Assembly: GCA_025057795.1 (NCBI GenBank)
Contig: JANXEP010000018.1
Location: 1-31,758, forward strand
Source of the DNA: Candidatus Bathyarchaeota archaeon
GTDB taxonomy: Archaea > Thermoproteota > Bathyarchaeia > Bathyarchaeales > UBA233
Length of the DNA stretch: 31,758 bases
Direction of reading: 5' to 3'
The notes under the pieces are model-generated. The model searched no databases. It was not told where the DNA came from and saw only the letters and a list, made by a program, of their open reading frames with translations. A program made the translations under genes and the position numbers. Each line of letters begins with the position of its first letter. The stretch's first letter is position 1. Shown in pieces: positions 1-7,989 of the stretch.

Positions 1-1
1 G

Positions 2-694
2 GCATTTAAGGAAGTTATTTCAAGTCTTCCTCCTAATATTAAAAGGATGGTTGTAGCATTTGTCAAGAACGAGTTTCACTCGTACTACACCGGAATATTG
101 AGGGGTCTGCCTCTGCCCGTTAAGGAAGAGTATGAGACAAAATATAATCAGGCAGGACCGGAAGAAGTTGTTCAAATTTTCAAGTGCCTCCAATGCAATA
201 GCTTGAACGTTTTAACAGCAAACATTTTTGAACTTATCGAGGAACGCGAAATAAAGTGTGAGAAATGTGGGTATAAGATGCCTCTAAAGCTATGCCTTGA
301 CAATGAATTTCTTAAAACTTTTGTTAGATGGGCTCAGGAGAGTTTCATTTCACGAAACCTGATGCCCATGTTAATTAAACTCCAAGAGGGAATGAGTCTA
401 ATAACATGCGATGTTAAAGTTTATAGAAACATTATTGTGAAAGGTTCAGCACCCAAAATAACTGGCAGAATTATACCCCCTCATCCCCTGCAAGAAGTCA
501 CCTTAACATTGGTAGACCCTAAAGGGAATAAAAGCGAATCCAAGGTCTCGACAGACATCAACGGTGTGTACGCTCTTGAGCAAAGGTTTGATGAGTGTGG
601 GGAATGGAAGATATGTGCATCTTGGCGGGGTGACGAGGATCATTATTGCTCAACCAGCAAGGAAATAACGGTTTTGGTATTCGAGTTTAGTTAG
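2..694 (+). CDS. Zinc-ribbon / Ig-like domain protein, 5' partial
   Basis: Function not recognised. The reading frame is open from the left edge; the first ATG is at 47, but in-frame codons from base 2 contain no stop, so the start may lie outside the window. After a short helical region there is a four-cysteine zinc ribbon (CLQC, then CEKCGY about 25 residues later). The C-terminal ~90 residues look like an Ig-like or carboxypeptidase-regulatory beta-sandwich (PKITGRI, VTLTLVDPKGN, DINGVYAL, GEWKICASW). No signal peptide or membrane segment is visible in the part present. Its stop overlaps the stop of the convergent integrase by 4 bases (TTAG). It probably belongs to the integrated element whose recombinase is next door. 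A role in binding nucleic acid or protein is only a guess. Confidence 0.6.
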   Translation, partial: AFKEVISSLPPNIKRMVVAFVKNEFHSYYTGILRGLPLPVKEEYETKYNQAGPEEVVQIFKCLQCNSLNVLTANIFELIEEREIKCEKCGYKMPLKLCLDNEFLKTFVRWAQESFISRNLMPMLIKLQEGMSLITCDVKVYRNIIVKGSAPKITGRIIPPHPLQEVTLTLVDPKGNKSESKVSTDINGVYALEQRFDECGEWKICASWRGDEDHYCSTSKEITVLVFEFS

Positions 695-1971
695 TGATCC
701 TTTCTAATAACCACCCTTCCATCGGGCAGACAATCCACATAGGACCAGCCCATTTGCAAATATTTGTCCACCTCTTCTAAGTTCACAACTCTCTGAAGGC
801 AGTTTTCAGCTTTGATTCTGCCTAAGAGCCTTTTCCGGATAATCTCTTGAAACTCCTCATCGCTTAAACCCTTCAGATCTAAGTTATTAATCTCCTCGGG
901 AGAAAAGCCAGTTACGAGTAGCAGGTGTCTCTTTAGCTCCTCAACCATGCTTTCCCTGCTTAACTCTTGTCCAACCGTTTGCAAGTACGCCTGACTGCGC
1001 CTATAAGCCTCGCGCATGTCCTCTATGACGCTTTCTGGCAGCCTATACTTGTTTGTCGTGTATCGGTTTTCTATGTCGCCTTTGTGGCCCATCCAGAATT
1101 GGCGGTAGTCCCTCAGCACGAGGCCTTTGGATTCGGCGAGCATGAGCTGAGTGTCAAAGTAGCTTCTGAGAACGTACGGCCTCCATTTAAAGCCGGCGCT
1201 TCTTATAGCACCCCGTATGGCGTCGCCGACGTTAACAGTTCGTATGAAAGGCTTGGCAACAACCTTTGGCCTAATCAGCGGCGACTTGGGAGCTAACCTT
1301 TCGCCGTTCAATAACCGCTCCTCCAGATAATCCTTCAAGTATTGGCAACCCTCCTCGCTTAGGAATGTGAAATACTGGTGGCCGGCCTTACTCAGCTCAG
1401 GCCTAACAATTATCATTGTAGGAATCTTTTCGAATTCCACAATGTCGCCCTCAACCCTCATTTCCGGCAGGTCGCTTATCCTCAAACCGTCGGTGCCCCT
1501 GTAGTTGCCCACTGTCATAAGCCTAAGCCCGCTGTGAGCCACCAAAACGCATAACGCCCTCACCTTCTTATCGGCGGAGAGGAATATGCGCTTAAGCTCC
1601 TGCTGTGTTGGCACACGCTCCTCCTTCAGCGTCGGCGTATCGTCAGCTCCCCTTATCTTGATCTTGCGCCTAACCTCTATGCCGTTATGGGAAAGCCAAG
1701 ACTTCACAGCCTTAAGCGCTGATTTCACATAGCTTCCAGCAACCCCTTTAGCCTCTAAATGGGACACGTAGTCCAATAGCATATTATACAGTTCATCCTC
1801 CCGCTTTTCCCTAAGCTGCCTTGGGATAATGCCGAAATACTCGCAGAACGCGCCAAGCCTACGAAGATAAACCTCAGCCGTCACCTCGGAGCCCCTAGCC
1901 ACATTCTCAAACCAGCGCCTAACATCCACATCCCCAAGCAAATGCCGGTACTTGCTACCGCGCACACTCAC
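691..1971 (-). CDS. Tyrosine recombinase / integrase (tRNA-Arg element)
   Basis: Site-specific tyrosine recombinase of 426 residues that would integrate and excise the element to its left. An N-terminal SAM-like core-binding domain (about residues 10-105) precedes the catalytic domain. Candidate catalytic residues are Arg150 (HSGLRLMT), Lys195 (ELSKAGHQY), Arg269 (RPYVLRSYFDT), His296 (WMGHKGD) and nucleophile Tyr304 (ENRYTTNK), with the normal family order and spacing. The start is GTG at 1971; a second GTG lies two codons in. In-frame codons upstream reach a TAG at 2005-2007, so the gene does not run into the tRNA. A TATA box at 2006-2013 predicts a very short or absent leader. The gene points away from the tRNA-Arg 3' end, the usual position for an integrase next to its attachment site. 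Confidence 0.88.
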   Translation of the reverse strand: MSVRGSKYRHLLGDVDVRRWFENVARGSEVTAEVYLRRLGAFCEYFGIIPRQLREKREDELYNMLLDYVSHLEAKGVAGSYVKSALKAVKSWLSHNGIEVRRKIKIRGADDTPTLKEERVPTQQELKRIFLSADKKVRALCVLVAHSGLRLMTVGNYRGTDGLRISDLPEMRVEGDIVEFEKIPTMIIVRPELSKAGHQYFTFLSEEGCQYLKDYLEERLLNGERLAPKSPLIRPKVVAKPFIRTVNVGDAIRGAIRSAGFKWRPYVLRSYFDTQLMLAESKGLVLRDYRQFWMGHKGDIENRYTTNKYRLPESVIEDMREAYRRSQAYLQTVGQELSRESMVEELKRHLLLVTGFSPEEINNLDLKGLSDEEFQEIIRKRLLGRIKAENCLQRVVNLEEVDKYLQMGWSYVDCLPDGRVVIRKDH

Positions 1972-2005
1972 GTTCAGCCACCAAAATACGCTAGATACAC
2001 ACCTC

Positions 2006-2013
2006 TATATAAA
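2006..2013 (-). promoter_or_regulatory. TATA box of the integrase gene
   Basis: On the minus strand this reads TTTATATA. It ends 35 bases before the GTG start at 1971, so transcription would begin about 10 bases from the start codon. It lies in the short gap between the tRNA-Arg 3' end and the integrase, so the element carries its own promoter for the recombinase. Confidence 0.5.
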
Positions 2014-2070
2014 GGACTCGAACCCGAAAACTGGCGGGCCCGAGGGGATTTGAACCCCTGCTCTCCGGCT

Positions 2071-2088
2071 GTCCCCTTTTATGCGCAT
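2071..2088 (-). other. tRNA-Arg intron 2 (18 bases, canonical 37/38)
   Basis: Canonical-position intron. The central helix pairs loop bases CTCC (2094-2091) with intron bases GGGG (2076-2073). The bulges are GG^A and AC^A, cut after the second base. Excision restores a seven-base loop with anticodon CCG. The exon-intron junction repeats the nine bases GGATGCGCA that also occur in intron 1. Confidence 0.75.
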
Positions 2089-2096
2089 CCGGAGGC

Positions 2097-2121
2097 CTGC
2101 GCATCCGCTTTAAGTGCGGTT
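2097..2121 (-). other. tRNA-Arg intron 1 (25 bases, after position 29)
   Basis: Non-canonical intron inside the anticodon stem, between positions 29 and 30. The junctions form a bulge-helix-bulge: central helix GCGC (2127-2124) with GCGC (2102-2099), 5' bulge CG^A and 3' bulge AG^G, each cut after its second base. The intron has its own hairpin, CCGC-ACTTAAA-GCGG, which mimics an anticodon arm and could mislead automated tRNA callers. Confidence 0.75.
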
Positions 2122-2311
2122 CGGCGCCTTAATCCATACTGGGCTACGGGCCCACTTTTAGTCTCGAAACAGTCTTTCGATGAGCTCATTGAGGAAGTCA
2201 ATTAAAGCCGTGTTTCAAATAGGTCTTGTAGGCTATATGAATATTGCTTTTGGAATCCATGTCGCGTCTATGCGGTTCTTAACTTAATATTAACCATTTT
2301 GGCGTGAAATC

Positions 2312-2812
2312 GTGTCAAAAATGTTAATAAAAACTACCTTTAGAGAACGACTTATGTCATCCTTTAGAATGAACACTAAACAAGCAGCGATTTGTGCAGT
2401 ATTTGGGGCTCTATCATTTGCTGTGAGGGCTGCCCAGTTGACCATTCCTATAGGGGGACCATTTGTTATTGATCCAAGGGGAATTTTCGTTACCGTAGGC
2501 TCAGCCTTTTCAGGGCCATTGGGCGGGGCTATCATTGGTTTTTTAGCGGGTATTCCGGCTAAGTATCCCATTTGTGATATACCCAGCTTTGCCGTTTCTG
2601 GCTTTTTAGTTGGATTACTGGCCCGTAGGTACGGTTGGGTGGGAGGCTTCGGCATGCTTGCTGGCTATCCCATTGCAGCAGCAATCATTACAGCCTTAGG
2701 CGTGCTGCCCTCGTTCGAAATTTCTTTCATGCTTCTTTTACCTAGGTTGTTAGTTACGGTTCCCGTGGAAGTTGTGGTGCTTTTTGCAATTACGAGGAAA
2801 GTTAAGATATGA
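2312..2812 (+). CDS. ECF-type transporter S-component-like membrane protein
   Basis: Small, very hydrophobic integral membrane protein (up to 166 residues) with about five membrane segments. A glycine-rich core (GGPFVIDPRG, SAFSGPLGGAIIGFLAGIPA) resembles substrate-binding S components of energy-coupling-factor vitamin transporters. These bind a vitamin or precursor and share an ATPase/T module encoded elsewhere; no such module is in the window. A TATA-like element (TTAATATTA, about 2284-2292) lies some 25 bases before the GTG at 2312, consistent with a leaderless mRNA. ATG at 2321 or 2354 are alternative starts. Its stop overlaps the ATG of the next gene (ATGA), so the two are probably coupled. 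The ligand is unknown. Confidence 0.6.
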   Translation: MSKMLIKTTFRERLMSSFRMNTKQAAICAVFGALSFAVRAAQLTIPIGGPFVIDPRGIFVTVGSAFSGPLGGAIIGFLAGIPAKYPICDIPSFAVSGFLVGLLARRYGWVGGFGMLAGYPIAAAIITALGVLPSFEISFMLLLPRLLVTVPVEVVVLFAITRKVKI

Positions 2813-3795
2813 ATGGGCAATCGGCAGGTAGTAAAGATATTAAACAAAATGAGCATGGTGAAGCGTTAAACTTTCTTGTACGTGAACTAAAGCGTTTTAA
2901 GGGTTTAGCGCGTAAATCTGTTTTGTACGATGTTTTAAGCGTATTTAACGAAATGGCGTATGATGACGCTGGTTTTCTTGAAGTGGGAAATCTCAAGGTG
3001 GTTGTTTCATGTGATGGTATAGTGGAAACCGTTGCCAAAGAGAATCCATGGCTGGCTGGTTACTACTGCGTCATTACAAATGTGGGGGATATTGCGGCAA
3101 AGGGGGCGCGCCCGAGAGGGTTTGTTAACATAATCTCTTCAAGCTCTAGCAGTATACGGCGAAGAATTGCCGAGGGAATAAAGTACGGGCTGGACAAGTA
3201 CGGGTTAATTTTGCTTAAGGGTCATACTCACCCAGATACATCATATGATGCTGTGGATGGTGCTGCAATAGGCGTATCAGAGAAAATAATCCCAGGTACA
3301 ACAGCAAAGGCCTACGACTCCCTTATTCTCGCCGTGGATTTGGATGGAAAATTTGAATCTAGGGGATGGTTAAAAACATTCGATTCTGTTTCATCAAAGT
3401 CAACGGAAAAAGTGCTGCATCAGCTGAACTCCATGGTTGAAATCTCCGAGAAAGGTTTAGCTAACGCGGCTAAAGATGTAAGCGGCCCAGGAATTGTGGG
3501 AACAATTGCTATGCTCTGCGAATCTAGCCATGTTGGGGCAATTGTAAACTTACAAAATATACCCTTACCAAGAAATGTTACCTTGGCTGATTGGCTCATT
3601 ACATACCCAAGCACGGGTTTCATTATTGCAACCAGCAAACCTAAAGAATGTTTGCAGACATTGAGAAATCATGACTTGGCTGCGGCAGAAATCGGGAAAA
3701 TAACGGAAGATAAAAGGATCTGGCTCAGTCTAAGGGAAAAAAATGCTTTATTTTTGGACTTAAATTATGAATCCGTGTTTGGCATGCGCACATGA
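2809..3795 (+). CDS. AIR synthase-related / ThiL-like protein
   Basis: 328-residue protein of the PurM/ThiL/SelD/HypE superfamily, which binds ATP in a dimeric N-terminal domain and phosphorylates or activates small substrates. Recognisable signs are the acidic start of the core (YDDAGFLEV), VSCDGI, the loop VITNVGDIAAKGARPRGFVN, and the C-terminal PurM-type half (GIVGTIAMLCESSHVGA). It resembles the subgroup annotated as methanogenesis marker 2 or AIR synthase-related more than true PurM or ThiL; the exact reaction is unknown. The ATG overlaps the stop of the membrane gene, so transport of a vitamin-like compound and its phosphorylation could be linked. That link is inference from position only. 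Confidence 0.72.
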   Translation: MNGQSAGSKDIKQNEHGEALNFLVRELKRFKGLARKSVLYDVLSVFNEMAYDDAGFLEVGNLKVVVSCDGIVETVAKENPWLAGYYCVITNVGDIAAKGARPRGFVNIISSSSSSIRRRIAEGIKYGLDKYGLILLKGHTHPDTSYDAVDGAAIGVSEKIIPGTTAKAYDSLILAVDLDGKFESRGWLKTFDSVSSKSTEKVLHQLNSMVEISEKGLANAAKDVSGPGIVGTIAMLCESSHVGAIVNLQNIPLPRNVTLADWLITYPSTGFIIATSKPKECLQTLRNHDLAAAEIGKITEDKRIWLSLREKNALFLDLNYESVFGMRT

Positions 3796-3826
3796 CATAA
3801 TAGAGACCGATTCGAGAGGAGTTATC

Positions 3827-4789
3827 TTGAGCGAGGCTCCGCTTAAAGTTTCTGTGGTGGTACTAACCCGGAACTCGGCTTCAACCATACGCAGATGCTT
3901 AGAATCAACACTTAACCAGACGCGCAAGCCCGATGAAATCATAGTTGTTGACGGAAGCTCGGTAGACGGCACGTTGGATATTATAAAACAGTTTCCTGTC
4001 AAAATTTTTTCAGAGCCTGGGTTGGGATACGGCCACGCACGGAACCTCGGCGTTCAGAAAGCTAAAGGCGACATAGTATTTTTTATAGACTCTGACTGTT
4101 ATGCGGAGCCAGACTGGATTGAGAAAATTCTGCCGCATTTCAAAAACTCTGATGTCGCCGCGGTGACGGGCAGATTAAACCTTTGGAACCGCGAGCATGC
4201 GTGTGCCCGTTTCTTGGCCATTGTTGGAGGAAGAATGAAACCGCCGGCACATAGAAAACTTGTTGAACTAGCACCAACGATGAATCTAGCCTTTAGGCGT
4301 GACACGGTTTTTGAAGTAGGCTTGTTTGATGAAAGTCTTGTCCGCTGCGAGGATACGGACTTCACTTACAGGCTGACGAGGCGGTACAAGCTGTTATATG
4401 AGCCGGAGGCTATCGTATGGTTTAGAGGTTCTCCAAACGTTTGGACCGCAACACGCAAATGCATCCGCCATTTCATCGGAGTTGGCCAGCTATTCGCCAA
4501 ACATGGTTTTAAGAAACAGTTTGTCCGTCTCAACCTTTTAATCAGAGGCCTAATGATTATTGCCACAATAGTTTCGGCTTTAACAACGCCCTTCTATGTC
4601 CCAGCAATCTTACTTACCATTTTGCTTGTAGAATTTATCTACAAAACTGTGAAAATGTACCTTAAATATCATGACCGCTGTGTCATTTACTATGCAGTGT
4701 TCTTCACGTTTTGGTCCCTTGCAAGCCTCGCAATACTTTACGGGTTGTACCGCGGCTTGAAAGAAAAACGCCGACGAAAAAGTTCCTAA
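3827..4789 (+). CDS. Family 2 glycosyltransferase, membrane-anchored
   Basis: GT-A fold glycosyltransferase, about 320 residues from the TTG at 3827. An N-terminal nucleotide-sugar region (KVSVVVLTRNSASTIRRCL, VVDGSSVDGT) is followed by the metal-binding DSD at residues 88-90 (FFIDSDCYAEPDW) and a later CEDTDFTYRL motif. Two C-terminal hydrophobic stretches (around FVRLNLLIRGLMIIA and the YYAVFFTFWSL region) anchor it to the membrane. I prefer TTG 3827 because GAGAGGAG precedes it by five bases. An ATG at 3767 in frame would overlap the upstream gene by 29 bases and has no ribosome site. It probably transfers a sugar to a lipid-linked or surface glycan; donor and acceptor are unknown. Confidence 0.82.
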   Translation: MSEAPLKVSVVVLTRNSASTIRRCLESTLNQTRKPDEIIVVDGSSVDGTLDIIKQFPVKIFSEPGLGYGHARNLGVQKAKGDIVFFIDSDCYAEPDWIEKILPHFKNSDVAAVTGRLNLWNREHACARFLAIVGGRMKPPAHRKLVELAPTMNLAFRRDTVFEVGLFDESLVRCEDTDFTYRLTRRYKLLYEPEAIVWFRGSPNVWTATRKCIRHFIGVGQLFAKHGFKKQFVRLNLLIRGLMIIATIVSALTTPFYVPAILLTILLVEFIYKTVKMYLKYHDRCVIYYAVFFTFWSLASLAILYGLYRGLKEKRRRKSS

Positions 4790-4891
4790 AACCACAGGCA
4801 GCTATTTGCCAAAACCTGAGCATGCGTGAGTTACCCAAAAATTCTTATTTGCACTAGCTTAGAATATTAAGGGCTAAGGAGGAAGCATTGT

Positions 4892-6481
4892 TTGGAGTTG
4901 CCAAGAACATTCTATAAAATGGTTGAAAACGTGGTCGGCCCAGAGAACGTAAGCGATGATCCAGCCATACTGGCGGCTTATTACCAAGAAGCAGGACTTT
5001 TCCCCGCGCAGAGCCCCGCGATGGTGGTTATGCCAAAAACCACAGAAGAAGTTGCAGCGGTGGTTAGGCTGTGTAACAGGTACAAGGTTAGGTACTCCTG
5101 TTTTGTCACAATGTCGCCCATGTGCCTTGAACCCGGAATGGTTTTGTTCGACTTGAAAAGGATGAACAGGATAATTGAGATAAATGAGAAGGACATGTAC
5201 GCCATTGTCGAGCCCGGTGTCACAAGGGCTGCCCTCGCGGTAGAATGCTTCAAGAAGGGCTTACAGTATCCCGTGGCAAGCGTTGTAGGCTCCGCCTTGG
5301 TTGGAGCCATAGCGAAGGGCATTGAAGGGCACGGTTATATGGCTAACCGCTTCTCGGATGGCCGACGGCACGCCTTGGCAGTGGAGTGGGTTCTGCCTAC
5401 AGGAGAGATCATAAGGCTGGGTTCCCTCAGCTATGGTGCTGGATGGTTCTGCCCAACAGGCCCCGGCCCAGGGCTGGACGGTTTGCTTACAAGATCTGGC
5501 TTAGGCATTATCACTAAGGTGGCTATTAAGCTGTTTCCATGGTGGGGCCCAAGGGAGCTTGAAGTAGAAACGCTAACAAACCCGAAAACAGGTGCAATAA
5601 CCTATTTGACGAAACTTCCAGATGATAAGTTTAAGCTTCTACTTTTCCAGATGCCCAACGTGGACGAGCTGGGCTGGGACAAAAGCCTACTGAACTTGGC
5701 CGAGGCATTATACGAGATAAGCAAGGCTGAGGTTGGAACCGCCGTGTTCAAGCTGTTTAACTTTCCCATAATCATTGAAGGGTCAAGCACCATGGAAGAA
5801 GCTTGGGAAAGATATGCAGACGGCTTCTTCCAAAGGGAAACTTCCCGCATGATCGTCGTCTTTATTGAAGGTTGTTGTCGTGAAGACGTAGAGTACCAAG
5901 AGAAAGTTGTTAGACAGATAATATCAGAGTTTGGAGGAAAAGAGGCGCCTAGGGAATTTTACGACGAAGGATGGGAGATAGGGAAAGCCCTGCAAATAGA
6001 TCTTGCCACAACAAGCATACTGTTGGGGATATCCAGTTGTCGAGCCCAAAAAACAGGAGGATTCGCGTCAAACGCGTGTGGCGTGGACTCAATAGACACT
6101 ATGGTTAAGTGGGGCATGGGCATCCCCAAGGTAAGAAAAGAGTTTGTGGAGAAAGGTTTGATCCTAGACGCTTTTGACAGTTACTGGATTGTTCCCACCG
6201 AATATGGCCACATGGCAGTCACGGAAAATCTCATCTTCGGAGACCCAACAGTCCCGGAGTCCAGAGATGGAATGATAGGTTATTCTGTCAAGATGAGGGA
6301 GTGGACTTCCACGGGAAAATTCCCGGACACCATGTTTCGGTTCTTCGCGTACACAGACGATGACGTTAAAAGGCTTGGACCGCTTTACAGCAAGTTCCAC
6401 ATATGGCAAATGAGGATTAAGAAAGCTTTGGATCCGAACCTAGTGGCCAATCCCAAGTATTACGCCATACCCGAAGAATGA
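4892..6481 (+). CDS. FAD-linked oxidase (VAO/GlcD superfamily), paralogue 1
   Basis: 529-residue flavoprotein of the PCMH-type FAD-binding superfamily. The FAD domain covers about residues 30-240 (KTTEEVAAVVRLCNRY, FDLKRMNRIIEI, AIVEPGVTRAAL, GHGYMANRFSDGRRH, GLDGLLTRSGLGIITK). The C-terminal cap ends with MRIKKALDPNL, the usual hinge before the terminus. TTG at 4892 is preceded by AAGGAGG nine bases upstream. The diphosphate-binding loop, normally glycine-rich (PRGGGTS-like), reads FVTMSPMCLEPG here and lacks those glycines. It is the first gene of a run with paralogue 2 and a CCG Fe-S protein, so it may be a structural or non-catalytic partner. The substrate is not visible from sequence. 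Confidence 0.8.
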   Translation: MELPRTFYKMVENVVGPENVSDDPAILAAYYQEAGLFPAQSPAMVVMPKTTEEVAAVVRLCNRYKVRYSCFVTMSPMCLEPGMVLFDLKRMNRIIEINEKDMYAIVEPGVTRAALAVECFKKGLQYPVASVVGSALVGAIAKGIEGHGYMANRFSDGRRHALAVEWVLPTGEIIRLGSLSYGAGWFCPTGPGPGLDGLLTRSGLGIITKVAIKLFPWWGPRELEVETLTNPKTGAITYLTKLPDDKFKLLLFQMPNVDELGWDKSLLNLAEALYEISKAEVGTAVFKLFNFPIIIEGSSTMEEAWERYADGFFQRETSRMIVVFIEGCCREDVEYQEKVVRQIISEFGGKEAPREFYDEGWEIGKALQIDLATTSILLGISSCRAQKTGGFASNACGVDSIDTMVKWGMGIPKVRKEFVEKGLILDAFDSYWIVPTEYGHMAVTENLIFGDPTVPESRDGMIGYSVKMREWTSTGKFPDTMFRFFAYTDDDVKRLGPLYSKFHIWQMRIKKALDPNLVANPKYYAIPEE

Positions 6482-7977
6482 GGCGCATGATTATGGAATA
6501 CGAGGCTTTGATTAAGAAATTGGCTGAGATAGTTGGCTCAGAAAACGTTGTGGATGACCCTAAAGTTCTTGACGAATATGCCAAGGATCATAGTTTCGTA
6601 AAACCTGTAAGGCCGCTGTGTCTAGTTTATCCTCGAAACAAAGAGGACGTCAAGAAAATAGTTCAGTTTGCCAACGAGAATGACGTCCCGCTTATACCCG
6701 TCAGTTCAGGAAGGCCTCACTTCCGCGGCGACACAGTCCCGAGACAGAGCGGAATAATAGTGAATCTAAGCAAAATGAAAAGGATACTGAGGATTGACAC
6801 GCGAAATAGGGCGGTTATGGTTGAGCCCGGCGTAACCTTCGGCGAACTTGTCCCCGAACTTGAAAAGCACGGGTTAAGGCTTAATATGCCGCTGCTTCCC
6901 CGCGCTTCAAAATCCGTTGTTACAAACTACTTGGAAAGGGAACCGCCAACCATGCCTAAATACCAGTTTGACTATGTAGACCCCCTTCTCACAATGGAAG
7001 TTGTCTTCGGAACGGGCGATGAATTTAGAACGGGCACTGCTTCTGGACCAGGTGCCGTGGGCGAGTTTACCGCCGACATGGTTAACCCGTTCGGCCCAGG
7101 GGACATAAAATACTTTAAACTTCTCTCCAATGCTCAGGGAACTCTTGGAATAGTCACATGGGCCATGGTTAAAGTTGAGATGGCGCCAAAAATCCGGAAA
7201 ATCTACTTCATACCCGTTGAAAAAGGCGAAGACATCATAGAGCCCATGAATAGGCTCTTAAGATATGGGGTTATGGGAAGCGTGGCAGACGAGATCTTAG
7301 CCCTAAACAGCTTTAACCTTGCAACGATTCTGGCAGAAAAATGGCCAGAGGAATTTGAAACCCTGAGGAAAAATCTCCCGCCGTGGACCATAATCCTATG
7401 TATTGGCGGATACAGGTTAGCCGAAGAAAGAGTGAAAGTTCAGGAAAAATGCTTAATGGATATAGCCCAACAGCTGGCCCTTGAACCATTGCCTTCGCTG
7501 CCAGGAGCCGCTGGGAAAGAAAAACTGATGCTAGAGCTACTGTCAAAGCCGTGGGATAAAGAGCCATACTGGAAGCTGAGGCCGAAAGGCTCATGCTGTG
7601 AAATATTCTTTTTGGCGCCTCCAAGCAAGGCGGCACACTTTATAAATGCAATGGGCGAGATTGCGGCCGGTTACGGCTACTCATTAAGGGATATTGGTGG
7701 TTACATACAGCCAATCTTCCAAGGAAACGCCTATCATATAGAGTTTGACGTCCCTTATAATCCGTCGGACGAAAGAGAAGTCGAACTTGCCCAAAGATTC
7801 TTTACAGGAGCAACTGCGAAAATCATGAAAATGGGCGGGTTTTTCAGCAGACCGTACGGCCAAGTAGCGGACATGGTTTATGAAGGGTATGCTGAAGGCG
7901 TAGAGACTCTGAAAAAGGTGAAGAACGTGTTCGACCCCAAGCACATACTGAACCCAGGAGTTTTATCCATATTTTAG
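6478..7977 (+). CDS. FAD-linked oxidase (GlcD/D-lactate dehydrogenase-like), paralogue 2
   Basis: 499-residue flavoprotein with the FAD-binding-4 domain (RPLCLVYPRNKEDVKKIV, LIPVSSGRPHFRGDTVP, VNLSKMKRILRIDT, MVEPGVTFGELVPEL, LLSNAQGTLGIVTW) and a FAD-oxidase C-terminal domain ending LKKVKNVFDPKHILNPG. The AQGTLGIVT motif is close to the EGTLGIVT of glycolate oxidase GlcD and D-lactate dehydrogenases, which oxidise 2-hydroxyacids to 2-oxoacids. Its ATG overlaps the stop of paralogue 1 (ATGA); ATG at 6487 and 6493 are possible alternatives. A CCG Fe-S protein follows after 12 bases, the arrangement seen in GlcD/GlcF-type and LUD-type dehydrogenases. A 2-hydroxyacid substrate fits with the oxidoreductase encoded downstream. 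Confidence 0.84.
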   Translation: MRRMIMEYEALIKKLAEIVGSENVVDDPKVLDEYAKDHSFVKPVRPLCLVYPRNKEDVKKIVQFANENDVPLIPVSSGRPHFRGDTVPRQSGIIVNLSKMKRILRIDTRNRAVMVEPGVTFGELVPELEKHGLRLNMPLLPRASKSVVTNYLEREPPTMPKYQFDYVDPLLTMEVVFGTGDEFRTGTASGPGAVGEFTADMVNPFGPGDIKYFKLLSNAQGTLGIVTWAMVKVEMAPKIRKIYFIPVEKGEDIIEPMNRLLRYGVMGSVADEILALNSFNLATILAEKWPEEFETLRKNLPPWTIILCIGGYRLAEERVKVQEKCLMDIAQQLALEPLPSLPGAAGKEKLMLELLSKPWDKEPYWKLRPKGSCCEIFFLAPPSKAAHFINAMGEIAAGYGYSLRDIGGYIQPIFQGNAYHIEFDVPYNPSDEREVELAQRFFTGATAKIMKMGGFFSRPYGQVADMVYEGYAEGVETLKKVKNVFDPKHILNPGVLSIF

Positions 7978-7989
7978 GAGGGAAATGCT

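Larger units (their letters stand above)
2032..2153 (-). tRNA. tRNA-Arg(CCG) with two BHB introns and encoded CCA
   Basis: The acceptor stem GGGCCCG/CGGGCCC, discriminator G at 2035 and encoded CCA (2034-2032) bracket 119 bases, too long for a simple tRNA. The T arm is AGGGG-TTCAAAT-CCCCT (2059-2043). Removing 2121-2097 and 2088-2071 gives a 76-base tRNA with anticodon stem CCGGC/GCCGG and loop C-T-CCG-G-A, so the anticodon is CCG (arginine, codon CGG). A G discriminator and GGGCCCG acceptor are typical of archaeal tRNA-Arg. Both introns fit the archaeal splicing motif (separate entries). The gene is intact and its 3' end faces the integrase, so it is probably the regenerated attachment site. 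Confidence 0.88.

Noticed and set aside
2101..2120. Apparent anticodon arm CCGC-ACTTAAA-GCGG in the tRNA gene, suggesting a UUA (stop-reading) or leucine tRNA
   Set aside because: It lies within intron 1. Removing both BHB introns gives a normal arm with anticodon CCG, and the G discriminator fits arginine.
1942..2205. Plus-strand ORF of 87 codons across the tRNA
   Set aside because: It reads through the antisense of tRNA-Arg and the integrase 5' end; a well-known artefact of tRNA regions.
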